DNA from: Saccoglossus kowalevskii | Lineage: Eukaryota > Hemichordata > Enteropneusta > Harrimaniidae | Direction of reading: 5' to 3' | DNA length: 57,861 nt | Assembly: GCF_000003605.2 (NCBI RefSeq) | Contig: NW_003119788.1 | Span: 1 to 57,861 of the forward strand | Shown: piece after piece, positions 13,092 through 27,399 of the stretch | How the letters are laid out: each line of letters opens with the position of its first letter | Numbering within the stretch: the first letter of the stretch is position 1 | Program-made: the position numbers and the translations under genes | Notes under the pieces: model-generated | The model's input: the letters and a program-made list of their open reading frames with translations, nothing else | The model's database searches: none | What the model was told of the DNA's origin: nothing

Positions 13092-15360
13092 CATCATCAT
13101 AGGTGTTTATGTAACACACTATAGGGAATCACAGGTGTTTATGTAACACACTATAGGGCACCACAGGTGTTTATGTAACACACTAGAGGGCATCACAGGT
13201 GTTTATGTAACACACTAGAGGGCATCATAGGTGTTTATGTAACACACTAGAGGGCATCACAGGTGTTTATGTAACACACTAGAGGGCATCACAGGTGTTT
13301 ATGTAACACACTAGAGAGCATCACAGGTGTTTATGTAACACACTAGAGGGCATCATAGGTGTTTATATAACACACTAGAGGGCATCATAGGTGTTTATGT
13401 AACGCACTAGAGGGCACCATAGGTGTTTATGTAACACACTAGAGGGCATCACAGGTGTTTATGTAACACACTAGAATGCATCATAGGTGTTTATGTAACA
13501 CACTAAAGGGCATCGCAGGTGTTTATGTAACACACTAGAGGGCATCATAGGTGTTTATATAACACACTAGAGGGCATCATAGGTGTTTATGTAACACACT
13601 AGAGGGCACCATAGGTGTTTATGTAACACACTAGAGGGCATCACAGGTGTTTATGTAACACACTAGAGGGCATCATAGGTGTTATGTAACACACTAGAGG
13701 GCATCACAGGTGTTTATGTAACACACTAGAGGGCATCATAGGTGTTTATGTAACACACTAGAGGGCACCATAGGTGTTTATGTAACACATTAGAGGGCAT
13801 CACAGGTGTTTATGTAACACACTAGAGGGCATCATAGGTGTTTATGTAACACACTAGAGGGCATCATAGGTGTTTATGTAACACACTAGAGGGCATCATA
13901 GGTGTTTATGTAACACACAAGAGGGCAACATAGGTGTTTATGTAACACTGCTGGAGGGCATCATATGTGTTTATGTAACACACGAGAGGGCAACATAGGT
14001 GTTTATGTAACACTGCTGAAGGGCATCATAGGTGTTTATGTAACACACTAGAGGGCATCACAGTTGTTCATGTAACACACTAGAGGGCATCATAGGTGTT
14101 TATGTAACACACTAGAGGCATCACAGGTGTTTATGTAACACACTAGAGGGCACCATAGGTGTTTATGTAACACACTAGAGGGCATCACAGGTATTTATGT
14201 AACACACTAGAGGGCATCACAGGTGTTTATGTAACACACTAGAGGGCATCATAGGTGTTTATGTAACACACTAGAGGGCATCATAGGTGCTTATGTAACA
14301 CACTAGAGGGCATCACAGGTGTTTATGTAACACACTAGAGGGCATCACAGGTGTTTATGTAACACACTAGAGAGCATCACAGGTGTTTATGTAACACACT
14401 AGAGGGCATCATAGGTGTTTATATAACACACTAGAGGGCATCATAGGTGTTTATGTAACGCACTAGAGGGCACCATAGGTGTTTATGTAACACACTAGAG
14501 GGCATCATAGGTGTTTATATAACACACTAGAGGGCATCATAGGTGTTTATGTAACACACTAGAGGGCATCATAGGTGTTTATGTAACACACTAGAGGGCA
14601 TCATAGGTGTTTATGTAACACACTAGAATGCATCATAGGTGTTTATGTAACACACTAAAGGGCATCGCAGGTGTTTATGTAACACACTAGAGGGCATCAT
14701 AGGTGTTTATATAACACACTAGAGGGCATCATAGGTGTTTATGTAACACACTAAAGGGCATCGCATGTGTTTATGTAACACACTAGAGGGCATCATAGGT
14801 GTTTATATAACACACTAGAGGGCATCATAGGTGTTTATGTAACACACTAGAGGGCACCATAGGTGTTTATGTAACACACTAGAGGGCATCACAGGTGTTT
14901 ATGTAACACACTAGAGGGCATCATAGGTGTTATGTAACACACTAGAGGGCATCACAGGTGTTTATGTAACACACTAGAGGGCATCATAGGTGTTTATGTA
15001 ACACACTAGAGGGCACCATAGGTGTTTATGTAACACACTAGAGGGCATCACAGGTGTTTATGTAACACACTAGAGGGCATCATAGGTGTTTATGTAACAC
15101 ACTAGAGGGCATCATAGGTGTTTATGTAACACACTAGAGGGCATCATAGGTGTTTATGTAACACACAAGAGGGCAACATAGGTGTTTATGTAACACTGCT
15201 GGAGGGCATCATAGGTGTTTATGTAACACACGAGAGGGCAACATAGGTGTTTATGTAACACTGCTGAAGGGCATCATAGGTGTTTATGTAACACACTAGA
15301 GGGCATCACAGTTGTTCATGTAACACACTAGAGGGCATCATAGGTGTTTATGTAACACAC

Positions 15361-15925
15361 TAGACGGCATGACAGGTGTTTATGTAACACACTAGAGGGC
15401 ACCATAGGTGTTTATGTAACACACTAGAGGGCATCACAGATATTTATGTAACACACTAAAGGGCATCATAGGTATTTATGTAACACACTAGAGGGCATCA
15501 CAGGTGTTTATGTAACACACTAGAGGGCATCATAGGTGTTTATGTAACACACTAGAGGGCATCACAGATGTTTATGTAACACACTAGAGGGCATCATCAT
15601 AGGTGTTTATGTAACACACTATAGGGAATCACAGGTGTTTATGTAACACACTAGAGGGCACCACAGGTGTTTATGTAACACACTAGAGGGCATCACAGGT
15701 GTTTATGTAACACACTAGAGGGCATCATAGGTGTTTATGTAACACACTAGAGGGCATCACAGGTGTTTATGTAACACACTAGAGGGCATCACAGGTGTTT
15801 ATGTAACACACTAGATGGCATCACAGGTGTTTATGTAACACACTAGAGGGCATCGCAGGTGTTTATGTAACACACTAGATGGCATCATAGGTGTTTATAT
15901 AACACACTAGAGGGCATCATAGGCG
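15361..15925 (+). repeat. About 560-bp module, TAGACGG to AGGCG
   Basis: Ordered markers are TAGACGGCATGACAGG, AGGTATTT units, CTAAAGGG, CATCACAGATG, the 35-bp CATCATCAT unit, CTATAGGGAATC, CACCACAGG, two TAGATGG units, TTATATAAC, and CATAGGCGTTT. TAGACGG to CATCATCAT is 231 bp and CATCATCAT to AGGCG is 329 bp. This is the reference copy for the other four equal-length copies in the window. Confidence 0.88.
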
Positions 15926-17640
15926 TTTATGTAACACACTAGAGGGCACCATAGGTGTTTATGTAACACACTAGAGGGCATCATAGGTGTTTATATAACA
16001 CACTAGAGGGCATCATAGGTGTTTATGTAACACACTAGAGGGCATCATAGGTGTTTATGTAACACACTAGAGGGCATCATAGGTGTTTATGTAACACACA
16101 AGAGGGCAACATAGGTGTTTATGTAACACTGCTGGAGGGCATCATAGGTGTTTATGAAACACACTAGAGGGCATCATAGGTGTTTATGTAACACACAAGA
16201 GGGCAACATAGGTGTTTATGTAACACTGCTGGAGGGCAACATAGGTGTTTATGTAACACTGCTGAAGGGCATCATAGGTGTTTATGTAACACACTAGAGG
16301 GCATCACAGCTGTTTATGTAACACACTAGAGGGCATCATAGGTGTTTATGTAACACACTAGAGGGCATCATAGGTGTTTATGTAACACACTAGAGGGCAT
16401 CATAGGTGTTTATGTAACACACAAGAGGGCAACATAGGTGTTTATGTAACACTGCTGGAGGGCATCATAGGTGTTTATGTAACACACGAGAGGGCAACAT
16501 AGGTGTTTATGTAACACTGCTGAAGGGCATCATAGGTGTTTATGTAACACACTAGAGGGCATCACAGTTGTTCATGTAACACACTAGAGGGCATCATAGG
16601 TGTTTATGTAACACACTAGAGGGCATCACAGTTGTTCATGTAACACACTAGAGGGCATCTTTATGTAACACACTAGAGGGCATCACAGTTGTTCATGTAA
16701 CACACTAGAGGGCATCATAGGTGTTTATGTAACACACTAGAGGGCCTCACAGGTGTTTATGTAACACACTAGAGGGCATCATAGGTGTTTATGTAACACA
16801 CTAGAGGGCATCACAGTTGTTCATGTAACACACTAGAGGGCAACATAGGTGTTTATGTAACACTGCTGGAGGGCATCATAGGTGTTTATGTAACACACGA
16901 GAGGGCAACATAGGTGTTTATGTAACACTGCTGAAGGGCATCATAGGTGTTTATGTAACACACTAGAGGGCATCACAGTTGTTCATGTAACACACTAGAG
17001 GGCATCATAGGTGTTTATATAACACACTAGAGGGCGTCATAGGTGTTTATGTAACACACTAGAGGGCACCATAGGTGTTTATGTAACACACTAGAGGGCT
17101 TCACAGGTGTTTATGTAACACACTAGAGGGCATCATAGGTGTTATGTAACACACTAGAGGGCATCACAGGTGTTTATGTAACACACTAGAGGGCATCATA
17201 GGTGTTTATGTAACACACTAGAGGGCACCATAGGTGTTTATGTAACACACTAGAGGGCATCACAGGTGTTTATGTAACACACTAGAGGGCATCATAGGTG
17301 TTTATGTAACACACTAGAGGGCATCATAGGTGTTTATGTAACACACTAGAGGGCATCATAGGTGTTTATGTAACACACAAGAGGGCAACATAGGTGTTTA
17401 TGTAACACTGCTGGAGGGCATCATAGGTGCTTATGAAACACACGAGAGGGCAACATAGGTGTTTATGTAACACTGCTGAAGGGCATCATAGGTGTTTATG
17501 TAACACACTAGAGGGCATCACAGTTGTTCATGTAACACACTAAAGGGCATCGCAGGTGTTTATGTAACACACTAGAGGGCATCATAGGTGTTTATATAAC
17601 ACACTAGAGGGCATCATAGGTGTTTATGTAACACACTAGA

Positions 17641-19638
17641 GGGCATCATAGGTGTTTATGTAACACACGAGAGGGCAACATAGGTGTTTATGTAACACTG
17701 CTGAAGGGCATCATAGGTGTTTATGTAACACACTAGAGGGCATCACAGTTGTTCATGTAACACACTAGAGGGCATCATAGGTGTTTATGTAACACACTAG
17801 AGGGCATCACAGTTGTTCATGTAACACACTAGAGGGCATCTTTATGTAACACACTAGAGGGCATCACAGTTGTTCATGTAACACACTAGAGGGCATCATA
17901 GGTGTTTATGTAACACACTAGAATGCATCATAGATGTTTATGTAACACACTAAAGGGCATCGCAGGTGTTTATGTAACACACTAGAGGGCATCCTAGGTG
18001 TTTATATAACACACTAGAGGGCATCATAGGTGTTTATGTAACACACTAGAGGGCACCATAGGTGTTTATGTAACACACTAGAGGGCATCACAGGTGTTTA
18101 TGTAACACACTAGAGGGCATCATAGGTGTTATGTAACACACTAGAGGGCATCACAGGTGTTTATGTAACACACTAGAGGGCATCACAGGTGTTTATGTAA
18201 CACACTAGATGGCATCACAGGTGTTTATGTAACACACTAGAGGGCATCATAGGTGTTTATGTAACACACTAGAGGGCATCATAGGTGTTTATGTAACACA
18301 CAAGAGGGCAACATAGGTGTTTATGTAACACTGCTCGAGGGCATCATAGGTGTTTATGTAACACACGAGAGGGCAACATAGGTGTTTATGTAACACTGCT
18401 GAAGGGCATCATAGGTGTTTATGTAACACACTAGAGGGCATCACAGTTGTTCATGTAACACACTAGAGGGCATCATAGGTGTTTATGTAACACACTAGAG
18501 GGCATCACAGTTGTTCATGTAACACACTAGAGGGCATCTTTATGTAACACACTAGAGGGCATCACAGTTGTTCATGTAACACACTAGAGGGCATCATAGG
18601 TGTTTATGTAACACACTAGAGGGCCTCACAGGTGTTTATGTAACACACTAGAGGGCATCATAGGTGTTTATGTAACACACTAGAGGGCATCACAGTTGTT
18701 CATGTAACACACTAGAGGGCAACATAGGTGTTTATGTAACACTGCTGGAGGGCATCATAGGTGTTTATGTAACACACGAGAGGGCAACATAGGTGTTTAT
18801 GTAACACTGCTGAAGGGCATCATAGGTGTTTATGTAACACACTAGAGGGCATCACAGTTGTTCATGTAACACACTAGAGGGCATCATAGGTGTTTATGTA
18901 ACACACTAGAGGGCATCACAGTTGTTCATGTAACACACTAGAGGGCATCATAGGTGTTTATGTAACACACTAGAGGGCATCATAGGTGTTTATGTAACAC
19001 ACTAGAGGACATCATAGGTGTTTATGTAACACACAAGCGGGCAACATAGGTGTTTATGTAACACTGCTGGAGGGCATCATAGGTGTTTATGTAACACACG
19101 AGAGGGCAACATAGGTATTTATGTAACACTGCTGAAGGGCATCATAGGTGTTTATGTAACACACTAGAGGGCATCACAGTTGTTCATGTAACACACTAGA
19201 GGGCATCATAGGTGTTTATGTAACACACTAGAGGGTATCACACGTGTTTATGTAACACACTAGAGGGCACCATAGGTATTTATGTAACACACTAGAGGGC
19301 ATCACAGGTATTTATGTAACACACTAGAGGGCATCACAGGTGTTTATGTAACACACTAGAGGGCATCATAGGTGTTTATGTAACACACTAGAGGGCACCA
19401 TAGGTGTTTATGTAACACACTAGAGGGCATCACAGGTATTTATGTAACACACTAGAGGGCATCATAGGTATTTATGTAACACACTAGAGGGCATCATAGG
19501 TGTTTATGTAACACACTAGAGGGCATCACAGGTGTTTATGTAACACACTAGAGGGCATCACAGGTGTTTATGTAACACACTAGATGGCATCACAGGTGTT
19601 TATGTAACACACTAGAGGGCATCATAATTGTTTATATA
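17641..19638 (+). repeat. About 2-kb segmental copy of 2,028-4,025
   Basis: Partner of the left-hand block at offset 15,613. Its first half is also shared with about 37.4-38.4 kb at offset 19,766, so the same stretch exists at least three times. The three copies keep CATCCTAGG plus TTATATAAC, CTGCTCGAGG and the 25-bp deletion monomer in the same order. The extra copy ends near 18,600, while the pairing with the left-hand block runs a further kilobase. Copy boundaries therefore do not coincide. Confidence 0.85.
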
Positions 19639-22383
19639 ACACACTAGAGGGCATCATAGGTGTTTATGTAACGCACTAGAGGGCACCATAGGTGTTTATG
19701 TAACACACTAGAGGGCATCACAGGTGTTTATGTAACACACTAGAGGACATCATAGGTGTTTATGTAACACACTAGAATGCATCATAGGTGTTTATGTAAC
19801 ACACTAGAGGGCATCATAGGTGTTTATGTAACACACTAGAGGGCATCACAGTTGTTCATGTAACACACTAGAGGGCATCATAGGTGTTTATGTAACACAC
19901 TAGAGGGCATCATAGGTGTTTATGTAACACACTAGAGGGCATCATAGGTGCTTATGTAACACACTAGAGGGCACCATAGGTGTTTATGTAACACACTAGA
20001 GGGCATCACAGGTGTTTATGTAACACACTAAAGGGCATCATAGGTGTTTATGTAACACACTATAGGGCATCATAGGTGTTTATGTAACACACTAGAGGGC
20101 ATCATAGGTGTTTATGTAACACACAAGAGGGCAACATAGGTGTTTATGTAACACTGCTGGAGGGCATCATAGGTGTTTATGAAACACACTAGAGGGCATC
20201 ATAGGTGTTTATGTAACACACAAGAGGGCAACATAGGTGTTTATGTAACACTGCTGGAGGGCAACATAGGTGTTTATGTAACACTGCTGGAGGGCATCAT
20301 AGGTGTTTATGTAACACACGAGAGGGCAACATAGGTGTTTATGTAACACTGCTGAAGGGCATCATAGGTGTTTATGTAACACACTAGAGGGCATCACAGT
20401 TGTTCATGTAACACACTAGAGGGCATCATAGGTGTTTATGTAACACACTAGAGGCATCACAGGTGTTTATGTAACACACTAGAGGGCACCATAGGTGTTT
20501 ATGTAACACACTAGAGGGCATCACAGGTATTTATGTAACACACTAGAGGGCATCACAGGTGTTTATGTAACACACTAGAGGGCATCATAGGTGTTTATGT
20601 AACACACTAGAGGGCACCATAGGTGCTTATGTAACACACTAGAGGGCATCACAGGTATTTATGTAACACACTAGAGGGCATCATAGGTATTTATGTAACA
20701 CACTAGAGGGCATCATAGGTGTTTATGTAACACACTAGAGGGCATCACAGGTGTTTTTGTAACACACTAGAGGGCATCACAGGTGTTTATGTAACACACT
20801 AGAGAGCATCACAGGTGTTTATGTAACACACTAGAGGGCATCATAGGTGTTTATATAACACACTAGAGGGCATCATAGGTGTTTATGTAACACACTAGAG
20901 GGCATCATAGGTGTTTATGTAACACACTAGAGGGCATCATAGGTGTTTATGTAACACACTAGAATGCATCATAGGTGTTTATGTAACACACTAAAGGGCA
21001 TCGCAGGTGTTTATGTAACACACTAGAGGGCATCATAGGTGTTTATATAACACACTAGAGGGCGTCATAGGTGTTTATGTAACACACTAGAGGGCACCAT
21101 AGGTGTTTATGTAACACACTAGAAGGCTTCACAGGTGTTTATGTAACACACTAGAGGGCATCATAGGTGTTATGTAACACACTAGAGGGCATCACAGTTG
21201 TTTATGTAACACACTAGAGGGCATCATAGGTGTTTATGTAACACACTAGAGGGCACCATAGGTGTTTATGTAACACACTAGAGGGCATCACAGATGTTTA
21301 TGTAACACACTAGAGGGCATCATAGGTGTTTATGTAACACACTAGAGGGCATCATAGGTGTTTATGTAACACACTAGAGGGCATCATAGGTGTTTATGTA
21401 ACACACAAGAGGGCAACATAGGTGTTTATGTAACACTGCTGGAGGGCATCATAGGTGTTTATGAAACACACGAGAGGGCAACATAGGTGTTTATGTAACA
21501 CTGCTGAAGGGCATCATAGGTGTTTATGTAACACACTAGAGGGCATCACAGTTGTTCATGTAACACACTAGAGGGCATCATAGGTGTTTATGTAACACAC
21601 TAGAGGGCATCACAGGTGTTTATGTAACACACTAGAGGGCACCATAGGTGTTTATGTAACACACTAGAGGGCATCACAGGTGTTTATGTAACACACTAGA
21701 GGGTATCATAGGTGTTTATGTAACACACTAGAATGCATCATAGGTGTTTATGTAACACACTAAAAGGCATCGCAGGTGTTTATGTAACACACTAGAGGGC
21801 ATCGAAGGTGTTTATATAACACACTAGAGGGCATCATAGGTGTTTATGTAACACACTAGAGGGCATCATAGGTGTTTATGTAACACACTAGAATGCATCA
21901 TAGGTGTTTATGTAACACACTAAAGGGCATCGCAGGTGTTTATGTAACACACTAGAGGGCATCATAGGTGTTTATATAACACACTAGAGGGCATCATAGG
22001 TGTTTATGTAACACACTAGAGGGCACCATAGGTGTTTATGTAACACACTAGAGGGCATCACAGGTGTTTATGTAACACACTAGAGGGCATCATAGGTGTT
22101 ATGTAACACACTAGAGGGCATCACAGGTGTTTATGTAACACACTAGAGGGCATCATAGGTGTTTATGTAACACACTAGAGGGCACCATAGGTGTTTATGT
22201 AACACACTAGAGGGCATCACAGGTGTTTATGTAACACACTAGAGGGCATCATAGGTGTTTATGTAACACACTAGAGGGCATCATAGGTGTTTATGTAACA
22301 CACTAGAGGGCATCATAGGTGTTTATGTAACACACAAAAGGGCAACATAGGTGTTTATGTAACACTGCTGGAGGGCATCATAG

Positions 22384-22765
22384 GTGTTTATGAAACACAC
22401 GAGAGGGCAACATAGGTGTTTATGTAACACTGCTGAAGGGCATCATAGGTGTTTATGTAACACACTACAGGGCATCATAGGTGTTTATGTAACACACTAT
22501 AGGGCATCACAGGTGTTTATGTATCACACTAGAGGGCACCGTAGGTGTTTATGTAACACACTAGAGGGCATCACAGGTGTTTATGTAACACACTAGAGGG
22601 CATCATAGGTGTTTATGTAACACACTATAATGCATCATAGGTGTTTTATGTAACACACTAAAAGGGCATCGCAGGCAGGTGTTTATGTAACACACTAGAG
22701 GGCATCATAGGTGTTTATATAACACACTAGAGGGCATCATAGGTGTTTTATGTAACACACTAAAG
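22384..22765 (+). repeat. Variant and indel cluster
   Basis: Within about 380 bp are TATGAAACAC, CTACAGGG, CTATAGGG, TATGTATCACAC, CACCGTAGG, CTATAATGC, two GTGTTTTATG units with an extra T, CTAAAAGGG and GCAGGCAGGTG with a 4-bp duplication. Losses of TAA and TAG stops here leave a 71-codon open frame at 22,384-22,596, a by-product of the changes. The density of private variants is much higher than in the surrounding array. Confidence 0.8.
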
Positions 22766-23369
22766 GGCATCGCAGGTGTTTATGTAACACACTAGAGGGC
22801 ATCATAGGTGTTTATATAACACACTAGAGGGCATCATAGGTGTTAATGTAACACACTAGAAGGCACCATAGGTGTTTATGTAACACACTAGAGGGCATCA
22901 CAGGTGTTTATGTAACACACTAGAGGGCATCATAGGTGTTATGTAACACACTAGTGGGTATCACAGGTGTTTATGTAACACACTAGAGGGCATCATAGGT
23001 GTTTATGTAACACACTAGAGGGCACCATAGGTGTTTATGTAACACACTAGAGGGCATCACAGGTGTTTATGTAACACACTAGAGGGCATCATAGGTGTTT
23101 ATGTAACACACTAGAGGGCATCATAGGTGTTTATGTAACACACTAGAGGGCATCATAGGTGTTTATGTAACACACAAGAGGGCAACATAGGTGTTTATGT
23201 AACACTGCTGGAGGGCATCATAGGTGTTTATGTAACACACGACAGGGCAACATAGGTGTTTATGTAACACTGCTGAAGGGCATCATAAGTGTTTATGTAA
23301 CACACTAGAGGGCATCACAGTTGTTCATGTAACACACTAGAGGGCATCATAGGTGTTTATGTAACACAC

Positions 23370-23934
23370 TAGACGGCATGACAGGTGTTTATGTAACACA
23401 CTAGAGGGTACCATAGGTGTTTATGTAACACACTAGAGGGCATCACAGGTATTTATGTAACACACTAAAGGGCATCATAGGTATTTATGTAACACACTAG
23501 AAAGCATCACAGGTGTTTATGTAACACACTAGAGGGCATCATAGGTGTTTATGTAACACACTAGAGGGCATCACAGATGTTTATGTAACACACTAGAGGG
23601 CATCATCATAGGTGTTTATGTAACACACTATAGGGAATCACAGGTGTTTATGTAACACACTAGAGGGCACCACAGGTGTTTATGTAACACACTAGAGGGC
23701 ATCACAGGTGTTTATGTAACACACTAGAGGGCATCATAGGTGTTTATGTAACACACTAGAGGGCATCACAGGTGTTTATGTAACACACTAGAGGGCATCA
23801 CAGGTGTTTATGTAACACACTAGATGGCATCACAGGTGTTTATGTAACACACTAGAGGGCATCGCAGGTGTTTATGTAACACACTAGATGGCATCATAGG
23901 TGTTTATATAACACACTAGAGGGCATCATAGGCG
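23370..23934 (+). repeat. About 560-bp module, TAGACGG to AGGCG
   Basis: Same marker order and the same 231 + 329 bp spacing as the 15.4-kb copy. Private variants include GGGTACCATAGG near 23,407 and CTAGAAAGCATC near 23,499. Confidence 0.88.
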
Positions 23935-24082
23935 TTTATGTAACACACTAGAGGGCACCATAGGTGTTTATGTAACACACTAGAGGGCATCACAGGTGTT
24001 TATGTAACACACTAGAGGGCATCATAGGTGTTATGTAACACACTAGAGGGCATCACAGGTGTTTATGTAACACACTAGAGGG

Positions 24083-25112
24083 CATCATAGGTGTTTATGT
24101 AACACACTAGAGGGCATCACAGTTGTTCATGTAACACACTAGAGGGCATCATAGGTGTTTATGTAACACACTAGAGGGCATCACAGTTGTTCATGTAACA
24201 CACTAGAGGGCATCATAGGTGTTTATGTAACACACTAGAGGGCATCATAGGTGTTTATGTAACACACTAGAGGGCATCATATGTGTTTATGTAACACACA
24301 AGCGGGCAACATAGGTGTTTATGTAACACTGCTGGAGGGCATCATAGGTGTTTATGTAACACACGAGAGGGCAACATAGGTATTTATGTAACACTGCTGA
24401 AGGGCATCATAGGTGTTTATGTAACACACTAGAGGGCATCACAGTTGTTCATGTAACACACTAGAGGGCATCATAGGTGTTTATGTAACACACTAGAGGG
24501 TATCACACGTGTTTATGTAACACACTAGAGGGCAACATAGGTGTTTATGTAACACACTAGAGGGCATCACAGGTATTTATGTAACACACTAGAGGGCATC
24601 ACAGGTGTTTATGTAACACACTAGAGGGCATCATAGGTGTTTATGTAACACACTAGAGGGCACCATAGGTGTTTATGTAACACACTAGAGGGCATCACAG
24701 GTATTTATGTAACACACTAGAGGGCATCATAGGTATTTATGTAACACACTAGAGGGCATCATAGGTGTTTATGTAACACACTAGAGGGCATCACAGGTGT
24801 TTATGTAACACACTAGAGGGCATCACAGGTGTTTATGTAACACACTAGATGGCATCACAGGTGTTTATGTAACACACTAGAGGGCATCATAAGTGTTTAT
24901 ATAACACACTAGAGGGCATCATTGGTGTTTATGTAACGCACTAGAGGGCACCATAGGTGTTTATGTAACACACTAGAGGGCATCACAGGTGTTTATGTAA
25001 CACACTAGAGGGCATCATAGGTGTTTATGTAACACACTAGAATGCATCATAGGTGTTTATGTAACACACTAAAGGGCATCGCAGGTGTTTATGTAACACA
25101 CTAGATGGCATC
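24083..25112 (+). repeat. About 1-kb segmental copy of 26,513-27,542
   Basis: CATATGTG (24,278 and 26,708), TATCACACGTG (24,501 and 26,931) and CATTGGTG (24,919 and 27,349) all lie 2,430 bp apart. The unit after TATCACACGTG differs: CAACAT here, CACCAT in the partner. Upstream the copies diverge near 24,083, where the partner has TGCTGAAGGG. Downstream they diverge at TAGATGGCATCAC against TAGATGGCATCAT. Confidence 0.88.
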
Positions 25113-25790
25113 ACAGGTGTTTATGTAACACACTAGAGGGCATCATAAGTGTTTATATAACACACTAGAGGGCATCATTGGTGTTTATGTAACGCACTAG
25201 AGGGCACCATAGGTGTTTATGTAACACACTAGAGGGCATCACAGGTGTTTATGTAACACACTAGAGGGCATCATAGGTGTTTATGTAACACACTAGAATG
25301 CATCATAGGTGTTTATGTAACACACTAAAGGGCATCGCAGGTGTTTATGTAACACACTAGATGGCATCATAGGTGTTTATATAACACACTAGAGGGCATC
25401 ATAGGCGTTTATGTAACACACTAGAGGGCATCATAGGTGTTTATGTAACACACTAGAGGGCATCACAGGTGTTTATGTAACACACTAGAGGGCATCACAG
25501 GTGTTTATGTAACACACTAGATGGCATCACAGGTGTTTATGTAACACACTAGAGGGCATCATAAGTGTTTATATAACACACTAGAGGGCATCATTGGTGT
25601 TTATGTAACGCACTAGAGGGCACCATAGGTGTTTATGTAACACACTAGAGGGCATCACAGGTGTTTATGTAACACACTAGAGGGCATCATAGGTGTTTAT
25701 GTAACACACTAGAATGCATCATAGGTGTTTATGTAACACACTAAAGGGCATCGCAGGTGTTTATGTAACACACTAGATGGCATCATAGGT
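24845..25790 (+). repeat. Local octamer (256 bp) in three copies
   Basis: An eight-monomer set (TAGATGG, CATAAGTG with TTATATAAC, CATTGGTG, AACGCAC with CACCAT, CATCACAGG, CATCAT, GAATGC, CATCGC) has its ATTGG marker at 24,921, 25,177 and 25,593. The first two copies abut at exactly 256 bp. The third follows after an extra 160 bp (five monomers). Single copies occur at 27,351 and 57,021. Confidence 0.88.
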
Positions 25791-25889
25791 GTTTATATAA
25801 CACACTAGAGGGCATCATAGGCGTTTATGTAACACACTAGAGGGCACCATAGGTGTTTATGTAACACACTAGAGGGCATCACAGGTGTT

Positions 25890-26010
25890 TATGTAACACA
25901 TAGAGGGCATCATAGGTGTTATGTAACACATAGAGGGCATCACAGGTGTTTATGTAACACCTAGAGGGCATCATAGGTGTTTATGTAACCCTAGAGGGCC
26001 CATAGGTGTT
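25890..26010 (+). repeat. Cluster of small deletions in consecutive monomers
   Basis: Successive units read AACACATAGAGGG, AACACATAGAGGG, AACACCTAGAGGG and AACCCTAGAGGGCCCATAGG, so each has lost one to three bases around CACACTAG or CACCAT. Normal units resume at once on both sides. Deletions in runs of similar dinucleotides in neighbouring copies look more like a local dip in consensus accuracy than like biology, but this is an inference. Confidence 0.8.
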
Positions 26011-27399
26011 TATGTAACACACTAGAGGGCATCACAGCTGTTTATGTAACACACTAGAGGGCATCATAGGTGTTTATGTAACACACTAGAGGGCATCACA
26101 GGTGTTTATGTAACACACGAGAGGGCAACATAGGTGTTTATGTAACACTGCTGAAGGGCATCATAGGTGTTTATGTAACACACTAGAGGGCATCACAGTT
26201 GTTCATGTAACACACTAGAGGGCATCATAGGTGTTTATGTAACACACTAGAGGGCATCACAGGTGTTTATGTAACACACTAGAGGGCACCATAGGTGTTT
26301 ATGTAACACACTAGAGGGCATCACAGGTATTTATGTAACACACTAGAGGGCATCACAGGTGTTTATGTAACACACTAGAGGGCATCACAGTTGTTCATGT
26401 AACACACTAGAGGGCAACATAGGTGTTTATGTAACACTGCTGGAGGGCATCATAGGTGTTTATGTAACACACGAGAGGGCAACATAGGTGTTTATGTAAC
26501 ACTGCTGAAGGGCATCATAGGTGTTTATGTAACACACTAGAGGGCATCACAGTTGTTCATGTAACACACTAGAGGGCATCATAGGTGTTTATGTAACACA
26601 CTAGAGGGCATCACAGTTGTTCATGTAACACACTAGAGGGCATCATAGGTGTTTATGTAACACACTAGAGGGCATCATAGGTGTTTATGTAACACACTAG
26701 AGGGCATCATATGTGTTTATGTAACACACAAGCGGGCAACATAGGTGTTTATGTAACACTGCTGGAGGGCATCATAGGTGTTTATGTAACACACGAGAGG
26801 GCAACATAGGTATTTATGTAACACTGCTGAAGGGCATCATAGGTGTTTATGTAACACACTAGAGGGCATCACAGTTGTTCATGTAACACACTAGAGGGCA
26901 TCATAGGTGTTTATGTAACACACTAGAGGGTATCACACGTGTTTATGTAACACACTAGAGGGCACCATAGGTGTTTATGTAACACACTAGAGGGCATCAC
27001 AGGTATTTATGTAACACACTAGAGGGCATCACAGGTGTTTATGTAACACACTAGAGGGCATCATAGGTGTTTATGTAACACACTAGAGGGCACCATAGGT
27101 GTTTATGTAACACACTAGAGGGCATCACAGGTATTTATGTAACACACTAGAGGGCATCATAGGTATTTATGTAACACACTAGAGGGCATCATAGGTGTTT
27201 ATGTAACACACTAGAGGGCATCACAGGTGTTTATGTAACACACTAGAGGGCATCACAGGTGTTTATGTAACACACTAGATGGCATCACAGGTGTTTATGT
27301 AACACACTAGAGGGCATCATAAGTGTTTATATAACACACTAGAGGGCATCATTGGTGTTTATGTAACGCACTAGAGGGCACCATAGGTGTTTATGTAAC

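Noticed and set aside
22384-22596. 70-residue open frame, plus strand, with repeated CLCNT and GVYVTH segments
   Set aside because: It is satellite sequence read in shifting frames. It stays open only because several TAA/TAG codons are altered in a variant-rich patch. No start context, homology or codon pattern supports a gene.
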